Part shown: positions 41,401 to 47,536 of the stretch, one piece after another | How positions within the stretch are numbered: the stretch's first letter is position 1 | Layout of the letters: each line of letters opens with the position of its first letter | Source: Trichoplusia ni | Lineage: Eukaryota > Arthropoda > Insecta > Lepidoptera > Noctuidae | Assembly (NCBI RefSeq): GCF_003590095.1 | Contig: NC_039498.1 | Span: 4,464,001-4,528,000 of the forward strand | Length of the DNA: 64,000 nucleotides | Direction: 5' to 3' | The notes under the pieces: model-generated | Seen by the model: only the letters and a program-made list of their open reading frames with translations | Database searches by the model: none | What the model was told of the DNA's origin: nothing | Program-made: the position numbers and the translations under genes

Positions 41401-44114
41401 TAATACAAATATTTGTCTTTTACATTTTTAAGGTTTCCGTCCTCAAAAGTGCCGCCCTTCATGTTGTTTATTTGTAACTAATTTTCATTTTTCTTTTAAG
41501 CTTTTAATCTTTTAAGGACCTTTGAGTATTTTTTATATGATATATTTATTATATAAAAAATACTCAAAGGTACCAACCATGTAGGTAGTAACCATGAATA
41601 TTTGTCTGCAGCGTCACCTCGACACCAACACCTTGGATATGAAGAACAGCGAGCACAGGCAGTTGGTTCTCCAGATTGCGTTGAAATGCGCCGACATCTC
41701 GAACCCCTGCCGTCCGTGGGAGATCAGCAAGAAATGGAGCCTTAAGGTCTGTGAGGAGTTCTTCCGCCAGGGAGACTACGAGAGGCAGCTCAACCTGCCC
41801 GTCACAGCGCTCTGCGACAGGCACAACACATCTATACCCAAGATTCAAACAGGTAATCTTACGGAAAAAACTAGTCAGTAGATAAAATGTATGTGAAAAT
41901 CTGGATTGAAAACTAATGATTGCACATGTTTTTTTAGGTTTCTTCAAGTTCGTGGTGACGCCTCTGATCTCAGAATGGCACAGATTCTTGCACAATGATC
42001 TATCGACACAGATGCTAAACAATCTCGTATACAACCAACATAAGTGGGAGGCAATGATACATGACGAGGTGAACGAGGAGACTCGCACTGAGATATCAGA
42101 CGCAGATATGGTCGAAGATGACATCGAGACGTTGTCGGGAACTAACATGTCTGATAGCTCGGAGCTCTTGCTGCCCCCGCGTAGAAGTTCCCAGCCCAGC
42201 AAGCAAAACTCGTTCAAAGAGCAACTCAGACGGTTCTCGGTGCCGCTGAATGTATTCCAAGATAGTAAATTCAAGAATAAAGCTCGCGCCTCTTCCTTGG
42301 CGGAACCGCGCACCCGCGGCCACGGCAGCCGCACAAGCAGCGAGCACTCCATACACTCACAGCTCAGTGCTCGTGCGCAAGGTGAAAGTGCAGCTGAACC
42401 CGCCGAAAAGGTTCTTAGCTCAGAAAATCTGCTGCCTGAATCCACCATAGCATCTATAACCACACCAGTACAAGCTACACTTCTCAACACAGTCATTAAG
42501 GACGGCAGCTGGAAACTCGTCCGGCAACAGACGTTCCCTCCTCTGGAGACGAAGTCTCGAGAACATTCTCTTGCCACTCGGCCGATGTTCACAAGCAATG
42601 AGGATGCTATTAACTTATCACGATTCAGACCCGACTTCTTAAGGCTTGATTCAGGACCAGGCAAAAAAGATCCTAAATTTAGCAACCTTTACGTGAGAGA
42701 TACCGAAAAGACTGAAACTGACGATGCTTGTCGATCTAATGTAGAAACTGCGACACCGCCGCAGAACTTAGAAAAGGAAAACAAAGAACCAAAGCCGAGC
42801 CGTAAAGAGTCGAGCACAGTAGGAAGTCAATTGCGTGATAACTTGACGTCTATGCCATTGGGACTTGATTCAGACCCGCTGCTGCGAAGACGTAAATCCA
42901 TGCCCACAGATGTACTTGCCTTCAGTGAGTCACTATGTAATTATGATGTTACTGCTATAGTTTTTATATCAATAAAACAAAGTTTTATTTAGCTTAATTA
43001 TTCCTTATTGATTTTTAAATTCAAAACTATATTTCAGCTCCCAAAGAGAAGAAGATGCGTGAAGTGCCAACGGCTCTGCCCCAGTTCCTTCGCCGCACTA
43101 TGTCCGGGAAGGAGGCTTGGACCAGGCGACGTGGATCCGCTCCGTCGCCAGTGGCGCCATCAGAGCTGCGAGGACTCGCTGCTCTGGGCTCTATGCGACA
43201 CAGCGTGAACGGGGGCCGCAGGAAGCCCAGTCCCATCGTGACGTGCCAACAATGGCTAGCCAAGGCCACGTACAGTGTACAGGAGCGCACGCTCCAGCAG
43301 TTCCCTCGCCGAAGCTCACTGCCCGTTGAGGTGATGACAGGTGCTTGATGGCTTAGCGGCTTTTTATATTTTACTTTTGCATGACGTTTCGACATTATTT
43401 TGGCGAGGATAAGTTTAATTTCAGTATGAAGCAGTTAAACCATTTTTTGATCTAGTTTTTATTTTAAAATTTCGTTGTTATTTTCAATAGAAAGCACATT
43501 ACGATATACAACAGATAAGTGATTGACAGATGCTTGTGCAGCATTGCCTAGATAGTTGAGCACTTAGATCATTTTCATTAAAATATTAAATAACACTTTT
43601 TATCAAGTTTTTATTTTAATGTTCAGAAGCCTTTTTTCACACTTCCATTTCACTGGCCCTGAGCAGGATGTAGTTTTTCAAACTCATCCTTGTTTATATC
43701 GATTAAGCACTTCTATTGATTCCCTTAAAACATATCCTTTGACATCCATCCCTGGAAGAATCGCCAAATATTTTAAGACTTAAAATAGACAAGTTGTTAA
43801 TTATACATAAAATGTTTCAGGTATTTCATCACACTGACTCCGCTGAATCTAAATAGTGTTCGCTTGAGCCCCAAGGGGCTCACCCTAACGAACAATGTGA
43901 GGACTTATTTTTAACCGAAGCCGATATTATGTATGTGGACGATAGTGTAGAGTCTGAACGAGACTATTTCCCGTCTGATGATGAAGACGGTTTAGAGGAC
44001 GAAGCCACTGGTTATGACGACGGGCTGGCAGACCTGGCCGAGGCGGGAGCGCATGACGAGGACCAGGCCAGCGGCCTGCCCTCGCCCAGCGAACCCCGGG
44101 AACCCTCCCACTAA
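8364..44114 (+). CDS. PDE7: PDE7-type cAMP-specific 3',5'-cyclic phosphodiesterase (3' part of gene)
   Basis: Hydrolyses cAMP to 5'-AMP. Exons, joined in frame by phase: 8364-8495, 22295-22465, 41612-41852, 41938-42924, 43038-43330, then 43821-43856 (ends TAG) or 43857-44114 (ends TAA). The window encodes about 608 residues before the alternative ends. Catalytic signatures seen are HDMDHPGVNQPF (metal ligands His and Asp) in the first exon, NTSVLENHHW in the second, ALKCADISNP (metal-ligand Asp at 41693-41695) in the third, and the purine-clamp Gln at 41846-41848 in KIQTG. These match PDE7 (ALYxNTSVLENHHWRSA) rather than PDE4 or PDE8. The N-terminus and HNxxHA exon lie upstream of the window. 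Unusual: a serine-rich tail of over 350 residues follows the catalytic domain, whereas human PDE7A ends soon after it. The R-R-x-S motifs in the tail suggest PKA feedback (inference). Confidence 0.88.
11392..11646 (-). repeat. MITE-like repeat, copy 2 (with terminal inverted repeats)
   Basis: The two ends are imperfect inverted repeats of about 45 bp: AGTCTGTCAGACAGATTTCC near the left end, and AGTCCGTAAGAGAGATTGCC near the right end on the reverse strand. The body matches copies 1 and 3. It contains a full TGACGTCA palindrome at 11,524-11,531. There is no coding capacity, as expected for a non-autonomous DNA element. Confidence 0.6.
12808..12905 (+). repeat. degenerate interspersed lepidopteran repeat fragment
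   Basis: The blocks CTCGCTAAAACTAGAGTACG, GCTGAACTGATTTGGCTTAA and GCAGTCCAGGAAAG have the form of an abundant lepidopteran repeat that I recall. The class is not determined. Confidence 0.4.
13506..13540 (+). repeat. piggyBac left end: 13-bp TIR plus 19-bp internal repeat
   Basis: TIR at 13506-13518, spacer 13519-13521, 19-bp internal repeat TGCGTAAAATTGACGCATG at 13522-13540. These are the transposase binding and cleavage sites. The sequence is an exact inverse of the matching parts at the right end. Confidence 0.95.
13834..15617 (+). pseudogene. piggyBac transposase, split by a one-base deletion
   Basis: A DDD transposase that cuts at TTAA and pastes without footprint. Frame 1 runs from ATG 13834 (MGSSLDDEHI) to a stop at 15178-15180. 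The authentic sequence ends at codon 400 (CCC, 15031-15033), and the next 48 residues are out of frame. Frame 2 carries the rest (from about 15,036, in the frame that ends at TGA 15615-15617). Compared with the remembered 594-aa protein, one C is missing from a C-run at about 15031-15033. The catalytic Asp residues fall on both sides of the break: D268 at 14635-14637 and D346 at 14869-14871 before it, the third (D447) at 15171-15173 after it. The C-terminal Cys-rich domain (CTYCPSKIRRKANASCKKC and on) is also after it. As read, no functional protein is made. A homopolymer sequencing error is an alternative. Confidence 0.92.
15789..15794 (+). terminator. piggyBac polyadenylation signal AATAAA
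   Basis: AATAAA repeated in an AATAAATAAATAAAC run about 170 bp after the transposase stop. Confidence 0.55.
15914..15976 (-). repeat. piggyBac right end: 19-bp internal repeat, 31-bp spacer, 13-bp TIR
   Basis: Internal repeat CATGCGTCAATTTTACGCA at 15914-15932, spacer 15933-15963, TIR TATCTTTCTAGGG at 15964-15976. TTAA follows immediately. Confidence 0.95.
19926..20134 (-). mobile_element. tRNA-derived SINE, family A, copy 1
   Basis: On the minus strand the head reads GCACGGATAGCCGAGTGGTT (A-box region), followed by GGGTTCGATCTCC (B box). These are the internal RNA polymerase III promoter boxes of a class II (long-variable-arm-like) tRNA. The tRNA-unrelated body that follows includes TTTGTGTGATCCAC. 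The 3' side ends in an A/T-rich tail. A second copy is at 27,857-27,995. It is not a functional tRNA, because the acceptor stem is not closed. Confidence 0.8.
20382..20608 (+). mobile_element. non-autonomous Helitron-like element with TCTG microsatellite
   Basis: Begins TCCTTACTCATATTATAAAT after an A and ends GCGGGCGAAAAGTTAG before a T, the A|TC...CTRR|T pattern of Helitrons (the terminal CTAG is degraded to TTAG). A short GCGG/CCGC stem lies just inside the 3' end. The interior has a (TCTG)n tract and the block CTGAACTGATTTTAATGAAA. This is an abundant lepidopteran repeat, known to me as MINE-type or Helitron-like. Confidence 0.7.
20704..20763. repeat. large near-perfect hairpin (25-bp arms)
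   Basis: Arms 20704-20728 and 20739-20763 are reverse complements at 24 of 25 positions. The loop is the 10 bases TATCGGGAAA. The arms carry CpG-rich ACTCACGCGTACT. Just downstream is TTGCCCGACTAGTT, a 14-mer also present near 12,583, so this is probably part of a dispersed foldback repeat. Confidence 0.75.
22295..22465 (+). CDS. PDE7: PDE7 exon: NTSVLENHHW to YLSRFK
   Basis: Acceptor CTTGTCCATAG at 22294 and donor AAA|GTAAGT after 22465; phase 0 at both ends; 57 codons. NTSVLENHHWRSAMSCLIES is the hallmark PDE7 stretch, followed by LILATDITRQQEYLSRFK. Confidence 0.92.
22466..24590 (+). other. PDE7 intron up to the assembly gap
   Basis: AT-rich intron. No recognisable exon or repeat. Confidence 0.55.
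24591..25590. other. assembly gap (1,000 N)
   Basis: Exactly 1,000 Ns, a round-number placeholder, so the true gap length is unknown. It lies inside the 19-kb PDE7 intron and the reading frame across it is artificial. Confidence 0.99.
26214..27120 (-). other. possible protein-coding relic, unknown
   Basis: Two minus-strand frames read more protein-like than the surrounding intron. One is open from about 27,120 to its stop at 26,829, with a stretch QYLNEEDLKVLAPVLSFGED. The other is at 26,423-26,214, ending DNETMGLSSLNIADLCTSY. They are separated by stops and I cannot join them with convincing splice sites. I recognise no family; an eroded transposon or retrocopy is possible, and so is chance. 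Confidence 0.2.
27391..27505. other. GC-rich island in the PDE7 intron
   Basis: Sharply GC- and CpG-rich (GCCGCGCC, CCCTCGAGGG, GTCGCGGCGA) within AT-rich intron. It is bounded by an inverted pair GTGTAATC (27402-27409) and GATTACAC (27497-27504). There is no open frame. It could be an internal promoter, a non-coding exon or a repeat core. Confidence 0.3.
27857..27995 (+). mobile_element. tRNA-derived SINE, family A, copy 2
   Basis: Starts GCACGGATAGCCGAGTGTCG, with box B GGGTTCGATCC, then AGTGTGATCCACGAGCC, in the same order as the copy at 19,926-20,134. It is degenerate and lacks the 3' half of the body. Confidence 0.7.
29300..29375 (+). repeat. degenerate Helitron-like/LINE-like repeat fragment
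   Basis: TTCACGCTCAAACGGCTGGA followed by GAAGAAATTTGGTATGCAGA parallels the core of the repeat at 20,382-20,608. Confidence 0.4.
35262..35330 (+). repeat. degenerate repeat fragment
   Basis: CATCACGCGTGAACGGCTGG followed by ATCGATTTCGTTAA is of the same type as the fragment at 29.3 kb. Confidence 0.35.
37872..37995 (+). repeat. MITE-like repeat, copy 3 (partial)
   Basis: TTCGTCAGGTAGATTTCC, then GATACAGTAGGTAATTTAAA and ATCTCGTGTGA, in the same order as in copy 1. The right part is missing. Confidence 0.5.
41519..41570. promoter_or_regulatory. perfect inverted repeat just upstream of a PDE7 splice acceptor
   Basis: Arms 41519-41538 and 41551-41570 are perfect reverse complements of 20 bp (core TTTGAGTATTTTTTATAT), with a 12-base loop. 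The structure ends 41 bp before the acceptor at 41611, where the branch point would normally sit, so a pre-mRNA hairpin could influence splicing (inference). Confidence 0.6.
41612..41852 (+). CDS. PDE7: PDE7 exon: catalytic core with ALKCADISNP
   Basis: Acceptor TTTGTCTGCAG at 41611; donor CAG|GTAATC after 41852, phase 1. It encodes RHLDTNTLDMKNSEHRQLVL, then QIALKCADISNPCRPWEISK and on to PKIQTG. It contains the metal-ligand Asp (41693-41695) and the invariant purine-binding Gln (41846-41848). Confidence 0.92.
41938..42924 (+). CDS. PDE7: PDE7 exon: end of catalytic domain and start of the Ser/Arg-rich tail
   Basis: Acceptor TTTTTTTAG at 41937, entering phase 1 (completes Gly); donor TTCA|GTGAGT after 42924, leaving phase 1. 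It starts FFKFVVTPLISEWHRFLHND, the last catalytic helices. The rest is low-complexity tail, beginning with an acidic stretch (EISDADMVEDDIETLSG) and followed by basic/serine patches including RRSS (42180-42191), RRFS (42228-42239) and RRRKS (42885-42899). The tail is GC-richer than the flanks, supporting coding. Confidence 0.9.
43038..43330 (+). CDS. PDE7: PDE7 exon: C-terminal basic tail
   Basis: Acceptor ATATTTCAG at 43037. Donor GAG|GTGATG after 43330 (phase 0) is preferred, because the alternative CAG|GTGCTT after 43340 leads to a stop with either downstream acceptor. It encodes PKEKKMREVPTALPQFLRRT and further motifs RRRGS (43124-43138) and RRSS (43307-43318). If the intron is retained, the frame stops at 43346-43348. 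Confidence 0.85.
43821..43856 (+). CDS. PDE7: PDE7 short terminal coding segment ending TAG
   Basis: After acceptor ATGTTTCAG at 43820, phase 0 gives VFHHTDSAESK and a TAG at 43854-43856. This would be the conventional C-terminus. The same frame stays open for a further 85 codons after the TAG. Confidence 0.55.
   Translation, partial: VFHHTDSAESK
43857..44114 (+). CDS. PDE7: PDE7 alternative acidic C-terminal extension
   Basis: The 85 codons 43857-44111 are in frame with both the previous exon (phase 0) and the TAG-terminated segment, and end at TAA 44112-44114. The product is acidic, with stretches YVDDSVESERDYFPSDDEDG and LADLAEAGAHDEDQASG. The second half is strongly G/C at third positions, unlike 3' UTR. 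Entry could be by using the AG of the TAG itself as splice acceptor (CTAAATAG|TGT), by a nearby downstream AG, or by stop-codon readthrough. Confidence 0.6.
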   Translation, partial: CSLEPQGAHPNEQCEDLFLTEADIMYVDDSVESERDYFPSDDEDGLEDEATGYDDGLADLAEAGAHDEDQASGLPSPSEPREPSH

Positions 44115-44809
44115 ACAACTCTTGATCAACTCTCAAAAGTGACTGTAGCTTTAACATTAAGTATGTATATATCAGTAATATTATTATCCACGAGCAGGGA
44201 ACATAAGGTGCTTGAAGTCTCGTGTGGAACTTTCAGTGAAAGTGATCGGACGAAGTGTTTTCGCAAGTAAAGATGCCCGATGTGTGTCGGGCCAAAGTGA
44301 TGAACCATTGTCCCATGTTCGTTAGTCTAGTGACAAGTGCTTTTTGGACTACAGCGCTTAATATCGAGTGTTCTTGAAAGCAAACTTTTGAGTTGGAACA
44401 TTTTAATGGTTTGAGACAAAGATGGTTACAAAAACTATGTGAACAGTGAACTGAACTAAAGATACATATGCGGCGTTTAAAAACTATTCAATTCAAAGAC
44501 AAAGTGACATTTGCCTGCGGGCCGGAGACTATTCGTGATATAATATCAGGGTACGAGGTGACTGGAGTGCGGATTTCGTATTTCATTGCGCTTATTTCTG
44601 TTCAAATGCGCAATGGAAACTCATTCATTGTACCCAATGGTTCTATGGATGTCTTGTCGCATCGCTCAAATGCGTTCTGAATGCATCGAGGTGCCGTATA
44701 AAAATACGCTTATCGCTCCGAAAGGAGACCTGTATTAAAAAAATATCGAGATAGTGAAATCACAAATATTGAACTCTATGGTAACAGCTGATCATAGACC
44801 TTCAACAGG

Positions 44810-44843
44810 CAGCCGCTGTCGACGTGACCGGTCGCAGCGGCTG
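44810..44843 (+). promoter_or_regulatory. GC-rich stem-loop in the PDE7 3' UTR
   Basis: CAGCCGCTG (44810-44818) pairs with CAGCGGCTG (44835-44843). After one bulged T, CGAC pairs with GTCG, closing a 7-base loop GTGACCG. The flanks (CAACAG and CTGCTTG) can extend the stem with one further bulge. Confidence 0.6.
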
Positions 44844-45074
44844 GCTGCTTGAGTTCCGTATAGTTCGCAGCATTATATTATTCTAGTGACAAGTTATTGT
44901 AATTTATAAATGTCGTAAATCTGTAGTTTATTGGCATAATGAATACGTATCTTAAAAGCATTCAATTTGTTTGAAGTATAGCCTACAATGCCGACTATTA
45001 TAATATTAGCTCACCCAAATATGAATGTTAGTTAGTACAAACTTATTCACACAATGTATTAGTTAGTACATTTC

Positions 45075-45080
45075 AATAAA
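45075..45080 (+). terminator. AATAAA, likely PDE7 polyadenylation signal
   Basis: First AATAAA in a T-rich context after the stop codon. Another good candidate, in GTGAAATAAAGTCG at 51,074-51,079, could end a longer 3' UTR. Confidence 0.5.
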
Positions 45081-45100
45081 TTGCTTTAAAGATTTTTTTT

Positions 45101-47504
45101 AATAATTTGCCATATCGTCTCATAGGTTAAACGATCACAATTTTATTATAAGTTTTACAGAATTATTTTGTTTAATTTATTAACAGTACATGATGTTATA
45201 CCAAAAAATATACTTGCTAAATTCCACTGGTTGGAATATGAAATCACAACACGAAGGGTTAGAGTCTCATTATCAGTAACTTTTTACTGCGAAAGTTTAT
45301 TAGTCATAGATTTTAAGTACTTAGTAGTGTTATGTTGGAAAATTTGAAAATGTTACAGTCGCATTCATGTGGCGAGTGTAGGTCGGAGACATCGATGTTC
45401 AGTATTAGTCGGAGACAAACGAGGCCCTTTCTGATGATCGCAATTATGTCAATTTACGTTACGTATGATGCAATTTGAATTAAAGACGGCTCGTTGCGAC
45501 GAGGCCAGCCTTCTATTACATTGACAATTTGATTTGATTGTAATGGCGCGACTTACATGAGACTTCCATGAATAATATTGACGAGCCTTGATGTCAACGT
45601 GTTGTGAGGTTCGATAGCTATTTTCTCTAAACCACCGACATTACCGCATCACTAGCGAGTTGACGGGGTAATAACGAGCCATGCAATTGTAACTACACTG
45701 CTGGTTCGTGAAGGCTGTTACACGATTGCTATGAAAATTACTATGCTGGTATTGATTTTTAAAGGTTTCACGCGATCGACAGGAACGGGCCAGGAGTGGA
45801 CAATTCGTGAAATATTTTCTAAAGTATTCACAAATTATTTTATTAATAATAATTGAATGTTGATTTGTATATTTTGTTGGTGTCGTTAAAAACATTATTA
45901 TTAATGACTTTTTTATTCTATATTTTTGCCTATTAAGTATATTTTTAATTAATGACGAATTGGTTTTTTCCAAAGATCTTTCATAATTGTCCACATCCAG
46001 TGGAGGCACGCTCGGTGCCTCTCACATAACTGGGCTGTCACAATAACGGGAGCCAAAGAGAGGTTTCAAACCCGAGTTATTTTATAACTACCGACCGATC
46101 ATAAAGTCGATTCAATATTGAATACCCTTGTATGACCACATAACACCTATTTGATAAGTCTTCGTTGAAGGATAATTTATAAAATGGTATTATAGAACTT
46201 GGTCACCCGTGTAGTGGCAGCCCATAGCGCTTAAGGTAACGCTAGAGGTCATCTCGCTGTAAGCGGGCTTTATTATTTATGAACATCTTTCTAAGCTACA
46301 GCTCAGCGATACTGTTCTCCTAGTACAGCTAATTAGATTAACCGTCGGGCGCTGGATCGCCGACGTAATGTAATGGCTCCTAAGAGCATACAATCCTAAA
46401 AGAGTTTTTCAATAGAGTAACGGGGAGGACACGATCTGACTTTAGTCAGAAATCAAGTGATATGAGCCTAGCTCACAAACATATTTTTGTATACTTTTCG
46501 TCAGTTAATGACTTGGATAGTATCTTTAATTTAACGTAAGTTAGTCCACTTTATTGCCCCTGAAGGGATTTTCGTGTAAAGACCTCTAGTGTCCGAGAGC
46601 GATGACTATAGAAGTCTCCATGTAAGTTTGTATATAAATGTGTTTTGATAAATGTTGAAATGTTAATTTATTTTGTGATCATGTCCTTGTAGGTTTCTTG
46701 TTCATGGTTATATTTTAATTGAACAATGCGTGGTGATTGTTAGAAGTGTAACATGCGAGTTCGAATATCAGACTTATATCAACAGCTGTATTTAAATACA
46801 AGTGGTTCTCTTTTCACCAAAGAGATTTCACCACCTCTTTAATTTGAACGGTAAAAGACAAACAACCCTGCGTACAGGATAGTGCCATCTCGCTTCCACC
46901 ACGGCAATAGCACATAGTCAAAAAGAGTTAATAACATTCTGGCAGTGTCCACGCATTGTTTATCACAATATTTTGTCTTTCAACGTAATTAGTTAAGATC
47001 GTAGCGTTAATCAATGAGTCGATCTTATTTGTAATAGTACCTTTACTGCCACGCCCGCTGTGACACGCTTGGGGCTGTATCCTTGCATAATGTAATAAGT
47101 ACAATAATTGTGACAACTGTTTTCAATCACAACTATAGCTATTTAACTAAGTAATTATTATTAAGATTCTTCTATTTCTAGTCACATATCCTACACAGCT
47201 ATATTATTTATGTGACTCTATGTGGAGTTCTCTTCACATTATATATTTTGTTATTATTTTGTCCCAAACGTGTCATCATGGAGACACCTGTTTCTGATCT
47301 TGTTTCTCATTGTAAGTACATAACTTTTAGTAAATAGATTGGACAAGTGCTCAATGTTAACTTCGCTAGTATTATTCGAAGGTATGTTTCCTTTGAACTG
47401 TTTAAAGCACAACTTATTTTATTCCATACAATACGTTGGCGACATTAAGTATATTGGGAAGTGGATCTTGTGGACTTTATAATAACAACTTTGGGATTTT
47501 AACA

Positions 47505-47536
<32 letters not shown>

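Larger units (their letters stand above)
25591..41518 (+). other. PDE7 intron after the gap
   Basis: AT-rich intron. It contains weak protein-like minus-strand frames at 26.2-27.1 kb, a GC-rich patch at 27.39-27.51 kb, a SINE at 27.86 kb, two degenerate repeat fragments (29.3 and 35.3 kb) and MITE-like copy 3 (37.9 kb). A small inverted repeat with 9-bp arms is at 31,151-31,178. A 13-bp stem with one bulge is at 39,055-39,087. Nothing else seen. Confidence 0.55.
44115..45100 (+). other. PDE7 3' untranslated region
   Basis: No recognisable protein. It contains a GC-rich stem-loop (44,810-44,843), a smaller stem at 44,581-44,619 (TTTCATTGCGC with GCGCAATGGAAA) and a first good AATAAA at 45,075-45,080. 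Confidence 0.6.

Noticed and set aside
41564..42685. 373-codon minus-strand frame opposite the PDE7 exons
   Set aside because: It is antisense to clearly conserved PDE7 coding sequence and its own reading is not protein-like; a shadow of GC-rich coding DNA.
44468..44680. 70-codon frame in the PDE7 3' UTR
   Set aside because: Low-quality composition and no recognised motif; probably chance within the UTR.
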